Origin: Leptasterias polaris
Taxonomy: Eukaryota; Echinodermata; Asteroidea; Forcipulatida; Asteriidae
Assembly: GCA_037783415.1 (NCBI GenBank)
Contig: JAZGTN010000164.1
Coordinates: 1,488,001 to 1,552,000, forward strand
DNA length: 64,000 nucleotides
Reading direction: 5' to 3'
In this document: one piece after another, positions 55,601 through 64,000 of the stretch
Layout: each line of letters opens with the position of its first letter
Numbering within the stretch: position 1 is the first letter of the stretch
The notes under the pieces: model-generated
Database searches by the model: none
What the model saw: the letters and a program-made list of their open reading frames with translations, nothing else
What the model was told of the DNA's origin: nothing
Made by a program: the position numbers and the translations under genes

Positions 55601-58600
55601 GCTGTGCCACGAGGGTTTTCCAGACCATCCGGTTTTCCTCCCTCGGGGAAAAATCAAACACTTTCGATCTGTGGCTGGCTGCCAAAGGCGCCCTAGCATG
55701 CCTGCTTCTCGAACACGTTGTAGCCGCGTCCTTCGCAATTCAGCTCTTAGCTGCGAGTAAGGATGATTAGCCTCCCCAAATTTATTTATTTATTTACTAG
55801 ATACTTATACATTTACTTGATCTTTGTCTGTTTTGAAGGCATGCCCAAAGCACATAGAGTGTTGTATCTAAATGTTGATATCCATCACACAACTTCTTAA
55901 AAAAGTTTTTCAAAGTTTTGATAAGTTTAACTGTGGAGTCTCATATCTGAATAATTTGATAATCGGGTTGACAGATTTTTTTTGCTCCTTTTTTGATAGT
56001 TTAACAGACAACTGAAGAGAGCAGATGGAGAGAAACCTACGAAGGTGGAGCTGACGATCTCAACGATGGGTGTGGCTATTCAAGATAGACAAACTAAGGT
56101 ACTCAACAAGCTACATACCCATCACAATAGGCAACACCAACCTGGGTATTAACTCAATTTGGCCATGGGTCGTTAACTCACTTACTCAACAAGCTACATA
56201 CCCAGCCCAATAGGCATCACCAAGCTGGGTAGTTACTCAATTTGGGCATGGGTCGTTAACTCACTTACTCAACAAGCTACATACCCAGCCCAATAGGCAT
56301 CACCAAGCTGGGTAGTTACTCAATTTGGGCATGGGTCGTTAACTCACTTACCCAACAAGCTCAGACCCAGCCCAATAGGCATTACCAAGATGGGTAGTTA
56401 CTCAATTCGGGCATTGATAGATAGCTCACTTACTCACTGGCTGCTGACTCAACAAGCTACACACCCAGCCCAGTGGGCATCACCAAGCTGGGTAGTTACT
56501 CAATTTGGGCATTGATAGTTTACTCACTTACTCACTGGCAGCTGACTCAACAAGCTACACACCCAGCCCAGTGGGCATCACCAAGCTGGGTAGTTACTCA
56601 ATTTGGGCATTGATAGATAGCTCACTTACTCACTGGCAGCTGACTCAACAAGCTACACATCCAGCCCAGTGGGCATCGCCAAGCTGGGTAGTTACTCAAT
56701 TTGGGCATTGATAGTTTACTCACTTACTCACTGGCTGCAGACTCAACAAGCTACACACCCAGCCCAGTGGGCATCACCAAGCTGGGTAGTTACTCAATTT
56801 GGGCATTGATAGTTTACTCACTTACTCACTGGCAGCTGACTCAACAAGCTACACACCCAGCCCAGTGGGCATCACCAAGCTGGGTAGTTACTCAATTTGG
56901 GCATTGATAGTTTACTCACTTACTCACTGGCTGCTGACTCAACAAGATACACACCCAGCCCAGCGCAGTAGGCATCACCAAGCTGGGTAGTTACTATTTA
57001 CTCAATTTGGGCTTTGATAGTTTACTCACTTACACATAAAATATTTCACATGGCAATAAGTAAGCATGCTGTTTGTGATAATTGTGCGTGGTGTCATACA
57101 GTCAGTGACTTCAATTGTTTGTAGATTCATGTATTGCTTTGAAGGTTTTGATAAACTTTGGTTGGAAATTGAATACAGAGCTTCCTGCTTGTATCCGTGT
57201 GGTGATGTCAGGCTATGTAATGGTCTGTAGGCACAGCCAAGCAAGGTAAATATTCAGATCCATTGAATGTGGTCAGGCAGGGTAATGTAAACACATGTTC
57301 CTGGTGCAATGGGTGTGGCCAAACTGGCTCTGTTTACATGTAAATACCCGACCCAATGGGTGTGGCTAATCAATGTAAATAAGCAACAAAATGGGAGTGT
57401 ATTGGTTTTAAAACATGGTAAATACCCAATCCAATGGATAATCCAGACACATCAGAAATTCCAGCAATCTCTGCAAATATTACTTGCAATCCTTTTTTAT
57501 GTTCATTATATCAGGCGTGCAACTTTTCCTCTTTTCTGCAGATTTCCTCTTTTTTATTCTCAGTTTTACCATTCAAAATTGAAAAATACTATACAAAATC
57601 TGTGAAATTTTGTAATTTCCTCTTTTTTGGGTGAAGTTACAGTTGCATGCCTGTTAAATGAAATTAATTTACATTTTTTCTAATTTGTGCATATGTATTC
57701 TATTCTGTGTTTCAGACTCGACTACACACGTTCCCTCTGCATCGGATTTCTTACTGTGCTGACGATAAGCAAGATAAGAGAATCTGTGCCTTTGTTTGTA
57801 AGGAGGAGGTTACAAACAAAAACATTTGCTTTGTCATTGACAGTGAGAAATGTGTAAGTATCACAGACCAAGTGCTCTTTGTTTATGTCTGAACCGCCCT
57901 CTAGTGATATCTTCCTGGGGGTATGCGCTCAATTCTTGTTTCGTACAGTTTTGAGCGCATACCCCCATTTGAGACGCTTTGAGACGCCCATCGGGAGTAG
58001 ATAAAGCGCTATATAAGAACTGCGTATTATTATTATTACTACTATCCAGGCGCTCATATCTTCCGGTTTCGCTTTTTTGTCCAAGTACTCAAAGTATTTC
58101 TACACAACATTAGTAACAAGTTTCAAGTCGGTGATCTTCTTCTCTTACTCCCCACTTTCTTTGCAGGCTGAGGAAATAACTCTAACTGTAGGCCAGGCCT
58201 TTGACTTGGCTTATCAGCAGTTCATGCAAACTTCCGGCAAAGAGTTGGGAACGCAGAAACAACTGCTGGCACTTCAGAAAAAGGTAGTTAGACACCAGGG
58301 TACAACTTGAAAGAGCTACTTAAGCAGACAATATTGCTGTTAAGCAAAATGAAACAGGATACCAGTCACAAATTGTACATGTGACACTATGTTTTGGCTG
58401 GTAACCTTTTTCTAGTAAGCACAATTGCTCTGTGAAATTGGGCCCTGGAAACAAAAACATTCAAGGGGCCAAGTTTCACGGTCTACTTTAACAGAGATTT
58501 TCTCAGTTAACTATCACATTATCTGCTTACCTGTTAAGTGCAGAATAGAAAATTTACCAGGTAAATTTCCATTGTTTACGTTGTGCTGAGCATGCGTACA

Positions 58601-61600
58601 TTTCCCGAGAACAATGGGCAAGTCTGCTGCCACCTAGTTTCCCTAAAAGTCTCCCATTTAGTACGGAGTCAACATTCTCTGCTTACCAATGAAATACGAT
58701 ACTTCATTGCAACTTCTATAGACCTCTTGCATATGACATCACAAGCCAAAAATAGCGCCCTCACTGAGGTTAATGAGGGTTGTGCGCAGTGCGTGTTTCC
58801 ATTGTTTGACCTCAGCGATGTCGGCCAATGCAAGGGGGATCGATTAGTTTATTGAGAATGATGGATTGACTCTCTCAGTTCAGTTTTAGCAATCTTGGGC
58901 CAGTTACAATAAAGCAGCTATTTTCTGTTTACATATCAACCAATAGCAGAAATTCTCTTTCATAACAACTGCTCACTACAAGCAAAGCAAAATGTATGTT
59001 TGTTTACTTACCACAAGTTCTTACAAGCAGATGCATGATGCAAAAGTAGCCAGTGTTTTGCACACAAAGTTGTGGGAACTTGCCATTGCTCCCTTGTTTT
59101 GATTCCCTCTTTTTGAAGAATTTCCCTGTGGGGACAAAGTTGAACAAAGAAAATTTTTGTTGGGACCTTTGTTCCATTGTGTAAAAGTCCCCACATGCCT
59201 GCCCACATATTCATTGTGACCATTAAACACACAATCTCAAATACGTCATCTCCGTGTTTCAGGTGCAAGAGTTGGAGACAGAAAACGTCAAGTTGAGAAT
59301 GCGGATTGTTGAACTTGAAGCTTTGCGGGGACATCAGCCACCACCCTACAGCGAGTCAAACTCTAGTCCAACCCAACCTCCTTTGCTTAAGGTGAAATTC
59401 TTTGGAAATCACTTGTGCAGTCTATTCACATTTTTGTTTTTTTCTCCCGAGACTAGCAGAGTATACATGTACCATTTGAACTGTCAAAACCACAACTGTT
59501 CTTTTCAGAGCCAACACTTTGCCCAAGAGAGTTGTATACATGGTTGTACCTGCAAGTTTACTAATTATAGTTTTTCTTATGATCCACACCATGAGAAGCT
59601 TCAAAAATCACTTTTATAGTGTATATTTGGTTTGTGGTAACACCATGTGTATATCTACATGCTAGGTAGATTTTGTTCTTTGAGAACTTGTCTTGGTATT
59701 TGTTCTACTGCCGTGGAGTAGATTATTCGGAATTCGGGAGACTTCTCAGTTCTGAAAAGAACTGTCCTACTTATTAACTACTACCTGGGCGTTAGGTAGG
59801 AAATCGGCTTTGTGGATCGAGGGGACTTCTCGTTATTAACTACTCTGCCGCGGAGTGAGTTCTTAATTGGTCTCAACGTTTCGACTAGCTTACTCCAGTC
59901 ATCGTCAGGAGACTGAAGAGTGTAAGACATGTTGGTCCATTTATAGGGGTTCAGATGTTTCAGTGTAGAGTCAGTCACTGCTCTGATTGGTTCTTCTGAA
60001 AGGAGAACTGTGGTTGGCTGGCCCAGGGCTATTGTGAGTGTTGCCCATTATGTGAGAAAGCCCTGTGTAATGGGGCGTGTCAGTAGACTGTGGGATGCCA
60101 GTGGAGTAGGGTGGTAGGATAGTATGCCAAATACTACTAATGAAATAACCAATATCTTGTGGCACAGTATTGCGCTTGTGTAATTCAATAGCTTCCCTGA
60201 TGCGACGTGTATACCAATGTCTCTCAGGAGCTATGATTTGAGCCTGATCCCAATCTACGACATGGTCTAGATCAGTGGAATGTTTGACAATGGCAGATTT
60301 GTCATATTCCCCCATGGGCTTTGTGTTCTTTCAGCCTAGTAGTAAGGTCTCTACCAGTCTCGCCAATGTACACTTTACCACAAGAGCAAGGAATTCGGTA
60401 AACTCCTGCTTGACTGCTGGAGTCATGCTTGTCTTTGTGGGTGTGTAGCTTTGTTTCCAACTTGCGAGTTCGGTAGTAGACCTTGATATCCGCTTCACGG
60501 ATACGCTGTATCTTATGTGAAGTATGACCAATGTACGGGAGGACCGCAATAGGCATATCTTCGGAGTTTGCAGACTGAGAGTTGTGTTTGGAAAGGAACT
60601 CCCGTTTGTTCGGCCGGTACCCATTCTCTTTTAGCACTGTGTTAAGGTGCTCCAATTCTTTCGGTAAATGTTCCTTGTCACAAATAATGTGTGCCCTTCA
60701 AAGTAGGGTGCGGTTCACTGATACAATATAGTGCACCCTCTACAGTTTAAACTAGAGAGGCCATTTTCTACCAAAGTGGTTGACTGAAAAAATTACACTT
60801 GCAAGCTTCAATGGCAAGGGCTCTTTACAGGCTGTATACCGTCACATCATTATGGTTTGCCCCTACCAAGCCGGCACTGGCCCAGTACAGGCTGTATACC
60901 GTCACATCATTATGGTTTGCCCCTACCAAGCCGGCACTGGCCCTGTACAGGCTGTGTACGTCACATCATTATGGTTTGCCCCTACCAAGCCGGCACTGGC
61001 CCAGTACAGGCTGTATACCGTCACATCATTATGGTTTGCCCCTACCTAGCCGGCACTGGCCCAGTACAGGCTGTATACCATCACATCATTATGGTTTGCC
61101 CCTACCAAGCCGGCACTGGCCCTGCACAGGCTGTGTACCGTCACATCATTATGGTTTGCCCCTACCTAGCCGGCACTGGCCCTGCACAGGCTGTGTACCG
61201 TCACATCATTATGGTTTGCCCCTACCAAGCCGGCACTGGCCCTGTACAGGCTTTGTCTGACACATCATTATGGTCTGCCCCTACCAAGCCGGCACTGGCC
61301 CAGTACAGGCTGTATACCGTCACATCATTATGGTTTGCCCCTACCAAGCCGGCACTGGCCCTGTACAGGCTTTGTCTGTCACATCATTATGGTTTTCCCC
61401 TACCAAGCCGGCACTGGCCCTGTACAGGCTGTGTACGTCACATCATTATGGTTTGCCCCTACCAAGCCGGCACTGGCCCAGTACAGGCTGTGTACCGTCA
61501 CATCATTATGGTTTGCCCCTACCAAGCCGGCACTGGCCCAGTACAGGCTGTATACCATCACATCATTATGGTTTGCCCCTACCAAGCCGGCACTGGCCCT

Positions 61601-63236
61601 GTACAGGCTTTGTCTGACACATCATTATGGTCTGCCCCTACCAAGCCGGCACTGGCCCAGTACAGGCTGTATACCGTCACATCATTATGGTTTGCCCCTA
61701 CCAAGCCGGCACTGGCCCTGTACAGGCTTTGTCTGTCACATCATTATGGTTTTCCCCTACCAAGCCGGCACTGGCCCTGTACAGGCTGTGTACGTCACAT
61801 CATTATGGTTTGCCCCTACCAAGCCGGCACTGGCCCAGTACAGGCTGTATACCGTCACATCATTATGGTTTGCCCCTACCTAGCCGGCACTGGCCCAGTA
61901 CAGGCTGTATACCATCACATCATTATGGTTTGCCCCTACCTAGCCGGCACTGGCCCTGCACAGGCTGTGTACCGTCACATCATTATGGTTTGCCCCTACC
62001 AAGCCGGCACTGGCCCAGTACAGGCTGTATACCGTCACATCATTATGGTTTGCCCCTACCAAGCCGGCACTGGCCCTGTACAGGCTTTGTCTGACACATC
62101 ATTATGGTCTGCCACATCATTATGGTCTGCCCCTACCAAGCCGGCACTGGCCAACTACAGTCTGTGTACTGTCACATCATTATGGTTTGCCCCTACCAAG
62201 CCGGCACTGGCCCTGTACAGGCAGTATACCGTCACATCATTATGGTTTGCCCCTACCAAGCTGGCACTGGCCCAATACCGGCTGTATACTGTCACATGTT
62301 GAAATTCAAGATGGCTGCCTCAGCCAAATGATCCAATGTTTTTATTAATGTTCTTATTGGGTTACTTGATCCTGAAAACATGGGTATAGACACCAACCCC
62401 AAGTTTGTATGAGGCTCATAGACCAAGATACGGGCAAAAACCCAATTGATTGGCGGCCATTTTGAAATTCAAAATGGCCGCCTTAACCAACTGATCCAAT
62501 ATTTTTTAATTTGGTCTTATTGGGTTCCTTGACCCTGAAAACATTAGTATAGACACCAAAACCAAGTCTCTATGAGTCTCACAGACCGAGATATAGGCAC
62601 AACCAATTTCAGAAAGCGGCCATTTTGAAAAATGGCCGCCATCTTTATGCATCCCAACTTTTTTACTGGTAACATCAAAATAATCACTCAGATGGGTCTC
62701 CCAAACAAAATGATACCACTTGCGGAGGATCTGGGGGGGGGGGGATGCATGGGGGGGTATTCTAACCCACGGACTACTCTACTCTTTACATCAGCATGTG
62801 CATGCCTCAAAGTGCCACTGTTATGGCATAGTGAGGTATGGGTTGGTTATCTCGAGAAAGGGGCTGCTTGCCCATCTAAAAGAAGTTGTTTGTAACCTCT
62901 GTTACAACAAAATATTTGACTTTAAATATGAGTACTATTTAAAAGTCTATTAATATGTACTTGTTTCACAGGACCTGGTGGGTTCAGCCAGTCCACAGTC
63001 AACCCCAGCAAGCCAATTTGAGACTATGCTTTTCCAGCAACAAAACACACCCCCTCTATCAGGGGCTGTTCCTTTCAACTCATCCCCTCCTGCTGGTGCT
63101 ACAGCAACAGCAGGACCCCAGGCCCAGTCTCCATCGCAAATCTCTGCTGAGGCAGAGTTTCTGTATGGGTCGGGGATCGCTGGGACAACCAATGGCATTG
63201 CATCACCCACACCTAGCAGTACTATTCAGAGCCCAG
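43596..63236 (+). CDS. GULP1: PTB-domain engulfment adaptor GULP1 / CED-6 (3' end outside window)
   Basis: Exons 43596-43626, 44683-44744, 45707-45778, 56000-56098, 57716-57853, 58167-58283, 59263-59391 and 62972-63236 join in frame to 304 residues and continue beyond the window (last join G|GTATTG). GULP1/CED-6 binds NPxY motifs of engulfment receptors (CED-1/MEGF10, LRP1) and acts in apoptotic-cell uptake and clathrin traffic. PTB domain residues about 12-150: [98 protein letters not shown] and [10 protein letters not shown] helix with heptad-like leucines follows ([20 protein letters not shown], 165-195), the GULP1 coiled coil. Beyond it is P/S/T/Q-rich sequence. The ATG has in-frame stop TAA 34 bases upstream. 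Introns of 0.3-10 kb carry most of the mobile DNA. Confidence 0.95.
43672..43957. mobile_element. 'tgcttac' TIR element copy in GULP1 intron 1
   Basis: GCCAATTTGATAGAGCTGCT ... GGTTAAGCAGTGCTATGGTA ends are inverted; interior CAATGCAAATCTATGGTGAA, CTAACCTGTGAATTGCACTT. Confidence 0.75.
44003..44354. mobile_element. Dispersed element (ACTGGACCAG family), copy 1
   Basis: GGGCTTGTAGCTTGAAACAT then TTACTGGACCAG at the left and CACTGGCCTCAGGCCTG then CCCAGTGTAAATTTCGAG at the right, in the same order as at 48543-49125. Confidence 0.65.
44683..44744 (+). CDS. GULP1: GULP1 exon 2
   Basis: [20 protein letters not shown]. The acceptor (acttgaag) has a poor pyrimidine tract but is the only one keeping the frame. 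Confidence 0.9.
44822..44960 (+). mobile_element. Leu-tRNA-derived SINE
   Basis: GTGGCCGAGCGGTCTAGTTC (A box), AAGCTCTGGTGTTGTCAGCA, AGGTTCGAATCCTGGTC (B box), then TTGAGCAAGGCACTTAACCA and TAATTGCTTTG. Confidence 0.85.
45707..45778 (+). CDS. GULP1: GULP1 exon 3
   Basis: [20 protein letters not shown] then RKLK; 24 codons, both ends codon-aligned; T-rich acceptor tract ahead. Confidence 0.96.
45779..48516. other. GULP1 intron 3, first part
   Basis: AT-rich; a G homopolymer at about 47324-47338. No gene or dispersed repeat was recognised. Confidence 0.5.
48519..49562. mobile_element. Diverged copy of the 6351-type TIR element, with nested insertions
   Basis: Ends GGTCGCGCCACAAACTGACG (48521) and GTCAGTTCGTGGCGCGACCG (49541) are inverted. 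The interior 49140-49400 parallels 6408-6700 (AAATCATGGTTGAAGTTGAA, CAAAATAAAGCTGA, TTGCAACAATTTTAATGAG). Between the left end and 49125 lies an ACTGGACCAG-family element that itself carries a further TIR element. Confidence 0.75.
48576..48723. mobile_element. 148-bp TIR element nested inside
   Basis: Ends GGGGTCGATTTCACAAAG and CTTTGTGAAATCGGGCCC are inverted; next pair inward CTTAAGATGAG. It breaks the ACTGGACCAG ... element at 48575. Confidence 0.85.
50224..50402. mobile_element. TIR element copy (GCAGGCCGGAATT family)
   Basis: ACAGGCCTGGGATTTCATCT ... ACAGAGGCCATGGCCACCG ... TGTAATTCCAGGGCCC, the counterpart of 26799-26962. Confidence 0.75.
50393..50590. mobile_element. Dispersed short element copy (AGGATACCAGTCAC family)
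   Basis: Ends GGGCCCAATTCCATGGAGCT and AGCTCTATGAAACTAGGC are inverted; GGATACCAGTCACAGATAG and TTGGCTGGTAACCTTATTCT inside. Confidence 0.75.
51912..51942. repeat. (AAAT)n microsatellite
   Basis: About seven to eight perfect units. Confidence 0.95.
52103..52452. mobile_element. Element with tRNA-like inverted ends
   Basis: The right end (52376-52450) reads as a tRNA: TAGCTCAGTCGGTAGAGTGC (A box), GTTAATC with GTT in the anticodon position, GGTTCAAATCC (B box). The left end (52103-52175) is its inverted copy. The inverted similarity goes further inward (GGTCTCCCTATTTTGTCAA against TTGACAAAGTAGGGAGACC). Confidence 0.8.
52545..52758 (+). mobile_element. Same family, 5'-truncated copy
   Basis: TTGTATCGTAAACTTGGGTG, then GGGAGACCGCCATCATTAGG and the tRNA-like end GCACGTTAATCCGGAGGTCG, GTTCAAATCCCACTCTAGTC. 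Confidence 0.75.
53604..53782. repeat. Spaced repeat TTTCCGGTAGTAATCC
   Basis: GATTTCCGGTAGTAATCC occurs at about 53602, 53706 and 53759, with a diverged form (GATCTCCGGCAGTGTCA) at 53656; CGCGA(G/A)ATCTT is shared in between. An old array of about 52 bp period. Confidence 0.75.
54263..54967. mobile_element. TIR element, 705 bp
   Basis: Left TAGACTGTGCAAGTCTCGCG and right CGCGAGACTTGCACAGTCTA are exact inverted copies, extended by CGCATTCGAAC/GTTCGGATACG with mismatches. No transposase frame. Confidence 0.85.
55075..55385 (-). mobile_element. Decayed TTAA-family element with an expanded internal repeat
   Basis: In reverse it follows 34202-34579: GATAATTACTCTGAAAATTA, AGTTACTAAGTAAAGAGCAC, GAGAGTTGTTAATATTATAA, then GAGGTAATTCTTCACC. 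The short AGGCCTGAAGCC palindrome of the intact copy is replaced by a tandem array. Confidence 0.7.
55106..55216. repeat. 15-bp tandem array, seven to eight units
   Basis: AGGCTTCATGCCTGA repeated perfectly; every unit is itself a palindrome (TTCATGCCTGAA-like). Confidence 0.95.
55490..55790 (+). mobile_element. Glu-tRNA-like SINE (longer variant)
   Basis: GGCATGGTTGGCTTGTGCGT, GCCTCTCACCAAGGTGACC with CTC in the anticodon position, GGTTCGATACCCGG (B box), then CGAGGGTTTTCCAGACCATC and GGTTTTCCTCCCTCGGGG, ending in ATTTATTTATTTA. Confidence 0.8.
56000..56098 (+). CDS. GULP1: GULP1 exon 4
   Basis: [20 protein letters not shown] then [13 protein letters not shown]; follows a 10.2-kb intron. 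A tandem array begins three bases after its donor. Confidence 0.96.
56101..57022. repeat. Tandem array with 84-bp then 98-bp period
   Basis: CTCAACAAGCTACA marks units at about 56103, 56184, 56268, 56351, 56448, 56546, 56644, 56742, 56840 and 56938. The first units are about 83 bp; from 56448 on they are 98 bp because ACTCACTGGCWGCTGA is added. It begins immediately after the GULP1 exon 4 donor. Confidence 0.93.
57716..57853 (+). CDS. GULP1: GULP1 exon 5
   Basis: [20 protein letters not shown] to FVIDSEKC, 46 codons; donor GTAAGT. Confidence 0.96.
57957..58045 (+). mobile_element. LINE 3' tail (L2/CR1-like)
   Basis: AGATAAAGCGCTATATAAGA then ACTGCGTATTATTATTATTA, a typical L2/CR1 3' end. 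Confidence 0.65.
58167..58283 (+). CDS. GULP1: GULP1 exon 6
   Basis: [20 protein letters not shown] to LLALQKK; C-terminal helix of the PTB domain and start of the coiled coil. Confidence 0.96.
58298..58446. mobile_element. Dispersed short element copy (AGGATACCAGTCAC family)
   Basis: AACAGGATACCAGTCACAAA, TGTTTTGGCTGGTAACC, CTCTGTGAAATTGGGCCCT in family order. It starts 15 bases after GULP1 exon 6. Confidence 0.75.
59263..59391 (+). CDS. GULP1: GULP1 exon 7
   Basis: [20 protein letters not shown] (coiled coil) then a Pro/Ser-rich stretch ending PPLLK. Confidence 0.94.
59780..60698 (-). mobile_element. Penelope-like retroelement fragment
   Basis: The minus strand encodes the end of the reverse transcriptase and linker ([20 protein letters not shown], 60690-60620) and a GIY-YIG endonuclease ([20 protein letters not shown], about 60408-60349, then TRLKEHK). 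A frameshift at about 60302-60316 separates it from [20 protein letters not shown] and [20 protein letters not shown]. The GIY-YIG domain is the mark of Penelope-like elements; it nicks DNA for priming. The reverse-transcriptase core is absent (the 5' end is cut at 60698). Confidence 0.85.
60820..62298. repeat. 60-bp satellite array, about 25 units
   Basis: Units contain CACATCATTATGGTTTGCCC, CTACCAAGCCGGCACTGGCC and a TACAGGCTGTATACCGT segment. The period is 60 bp with occasional 59-bp units. Variant units (TTTGTCTGACACATC at 61253, 61613 and 62086; TTTGTCTGTCACATC at 61371 and 61731; GTGTACGTCACATC at 60953, 61431 and 61791) repeat 360 bp apart, a six-unit higher-order pattern. In GULP1 intron 7. 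Confidence 0.96.
62296..62642. repeat. Duplicated 164-bp sequence next to the satellite
   Basis: TTGAAATTCAAGATGGCTGC at 62299 and TTGAAATTCAAAATGGCCGC at 62463 each begin copies sharing GATCCAAT, TTATTGGGTT, CCTGAAAACAT, TATAGACACCAA; a third start is at 62621. Confidence 0.88.
62643..62971. other. GULP1 intron 7, end
   Basis: Contains two G homopolymers (62730-62743, 62752-62757); nothing else recognised. Confidence 0.5.
62972..63236 (+). CDS. GULP1: GULP1 exon 8 (last in window)
   Basis: [20 protein letters not shown], then low-complexity P/S/A/Q/T sequence to STIQSPG; donor G|GTATTG at 63237. The vertebrate C-terminal end is not seen and must lie to the right. Confidence 0.88.
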
Positions 63237-63700
63237 GTATTGTGTAAATTTTGTGTTGTTTGTTTTGCTTGCATGCATGAAACGCCTTTTTATTAATATT
63301 AATTTGCGTGTTGTCTCTTTCGAGTCGTAATCTTTCTGTTTTTAAATGGATTTTGTTGTTGGTGAATAATTTATTGGAGAGGTGAGTCTTTGTAGATCTG
63401 GGTCAAATAGCCCTTTGTCGCTGAGGTAAAACAATGGCAACATGCACCTGTGTATGCTACATGCGCAACTCTCGGCCAATGATAGGTCTTCTGTTGACCT
63501 TAGTGAGGGTGCTGTTTGAGCTTATGACATCATATGCAAAAAAAAAATTCATAATTATCGGTTAAAAGCAAAATTGTAATTCATAAAACGATCGCTAAAA
63601 TTGACAGCGATCAATTGCTTCACATTTGATTTGCATTGTTGCATCACTCTTCTGCTTACAAGAAAGAGCTTAATGTTACTTGAAAGCAGTAGGAAGTTGG
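63237..63700. other. GULP1 intron 8, start
   Basis: No repeats recognised except weak 'tgcttac'-like motifs around 63600-63680. Confidence 0.4.
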
Positions 63701-63703
63701 GCC

Positions 63704-63845
63704 AGAGGTGTGGCGTGGCCAAGCAGTTAAGAGCACCGGACCCAAGCTCTGGTGTTTCTGATCAGCAGTCCCGATCATGGCACTTGTTTCCCTGAGCAAG
63801 ATACTTTACCATAATTGCCTTGTCCTTGGGATGGGAAATTAACCC
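63704..63845 (+). mobile_element. Leu-tRNA-derived SINE
   Basis: GTGGCCAAGCAGTTAAGAGC, CCAAGCTCTGGTGTTTCTGA, TGAGCAAGATACTTTACCAT and TAATTGCCTTGTCCTTGGGA match the family body. The B box is damaged by a short deletion (CAGTCCCGATCATGG). Confidence 0.8.
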
Positions 63846-64000
63846 TTTAGAGACCATAGCATCCGCTAGCGGCTTGTACCAAAACGCCCATAGCGGCCAC
63901 AAACGGCCGCAAAGTTTAACCCACTTCTATTCACACAAAGAGGTCAAAGTAAAGGTCATGGCCACATATGAATTTTTTGGGGATGTAGTTTGTTGACATA

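Noticed and set aside
60857..62302. 481-codon open frame (and overlapping frames)
   Set aside because: It is a reading of a 60-bp tandem array, where any forward frame stays open. The peptide is a plain repeat and there is no splice or start context.

Overview
This is a stretch of animal nuclear genome: four interrupted protein genes with GT-AG introns, set in AT-rich DNA packed with inverted-repeat transposons, tRNA-derived SINEs, LINE and Penelope-type remnants and minisatellites. Vertebrate-like protein sequences, very dense small foldback elements and Penelope elements suggest a deuterostome invertebrate. An echinoderm, probably a sea star, is my best guess from repeat style; the species cannot be fixed from sequence alone.

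Genes, left to right. (1) INO80D ortholog, + strand: seven 3' coding exons from 355 to 10297; the 5' half lies left of the window. (2) SEC61G, + strand: coding exons 20022-20115 and 20512-20618, with a probable non-coding first exon ending at 15708. (3) TPK1 (thiamin pyrophosphokinase), - strand: seven coding exons from 33664 down to 25809, convergent with SEC61G. (4) GULP1/CED-6, + strand: eight exons from 43596 to 63236, running off the right edge; divergent from TPK1. All exon joins were checked by reading frame and by similarity to the vertebrate families as I know them; no database search was possible. The four genes have unrelated jobs (chromatin remodelling, ER protein translocation, thiamin cofactor synthesis, engulfment/endocytic adaptor) and form no operon-like unit.

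Non-coding layout. INO80D introns hold a 131-bp tandem array, a 5'-truncated LINE with an intact 607-codon reverse-transcriptase frame and an 11-bp target duplication, and several terminal-inverted-repeat (TIR) elements. SEC61G intron 1 holds the most intricate structure: a TA-flanked Tc1/mariner-like element whose left TIR was hit twice by large foldback elements with touching, overlapping target duplications. TPK1 intron 4 carries two decayed partial copies of TPK1 exon 5. The TPK1-GULP1 interval and the GULP1 introns contain TTAA-flanked elements (one with a second element nested in it), SINEs, a Penelope fragment with a GIY-YIG domain, and a 60-bp satellite array of about 25 units with a higher-order 6-mer that produces a long but spurious reading frame. 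Several minisatellites have grown from sequence inside dispersed inverted-repeat elements.
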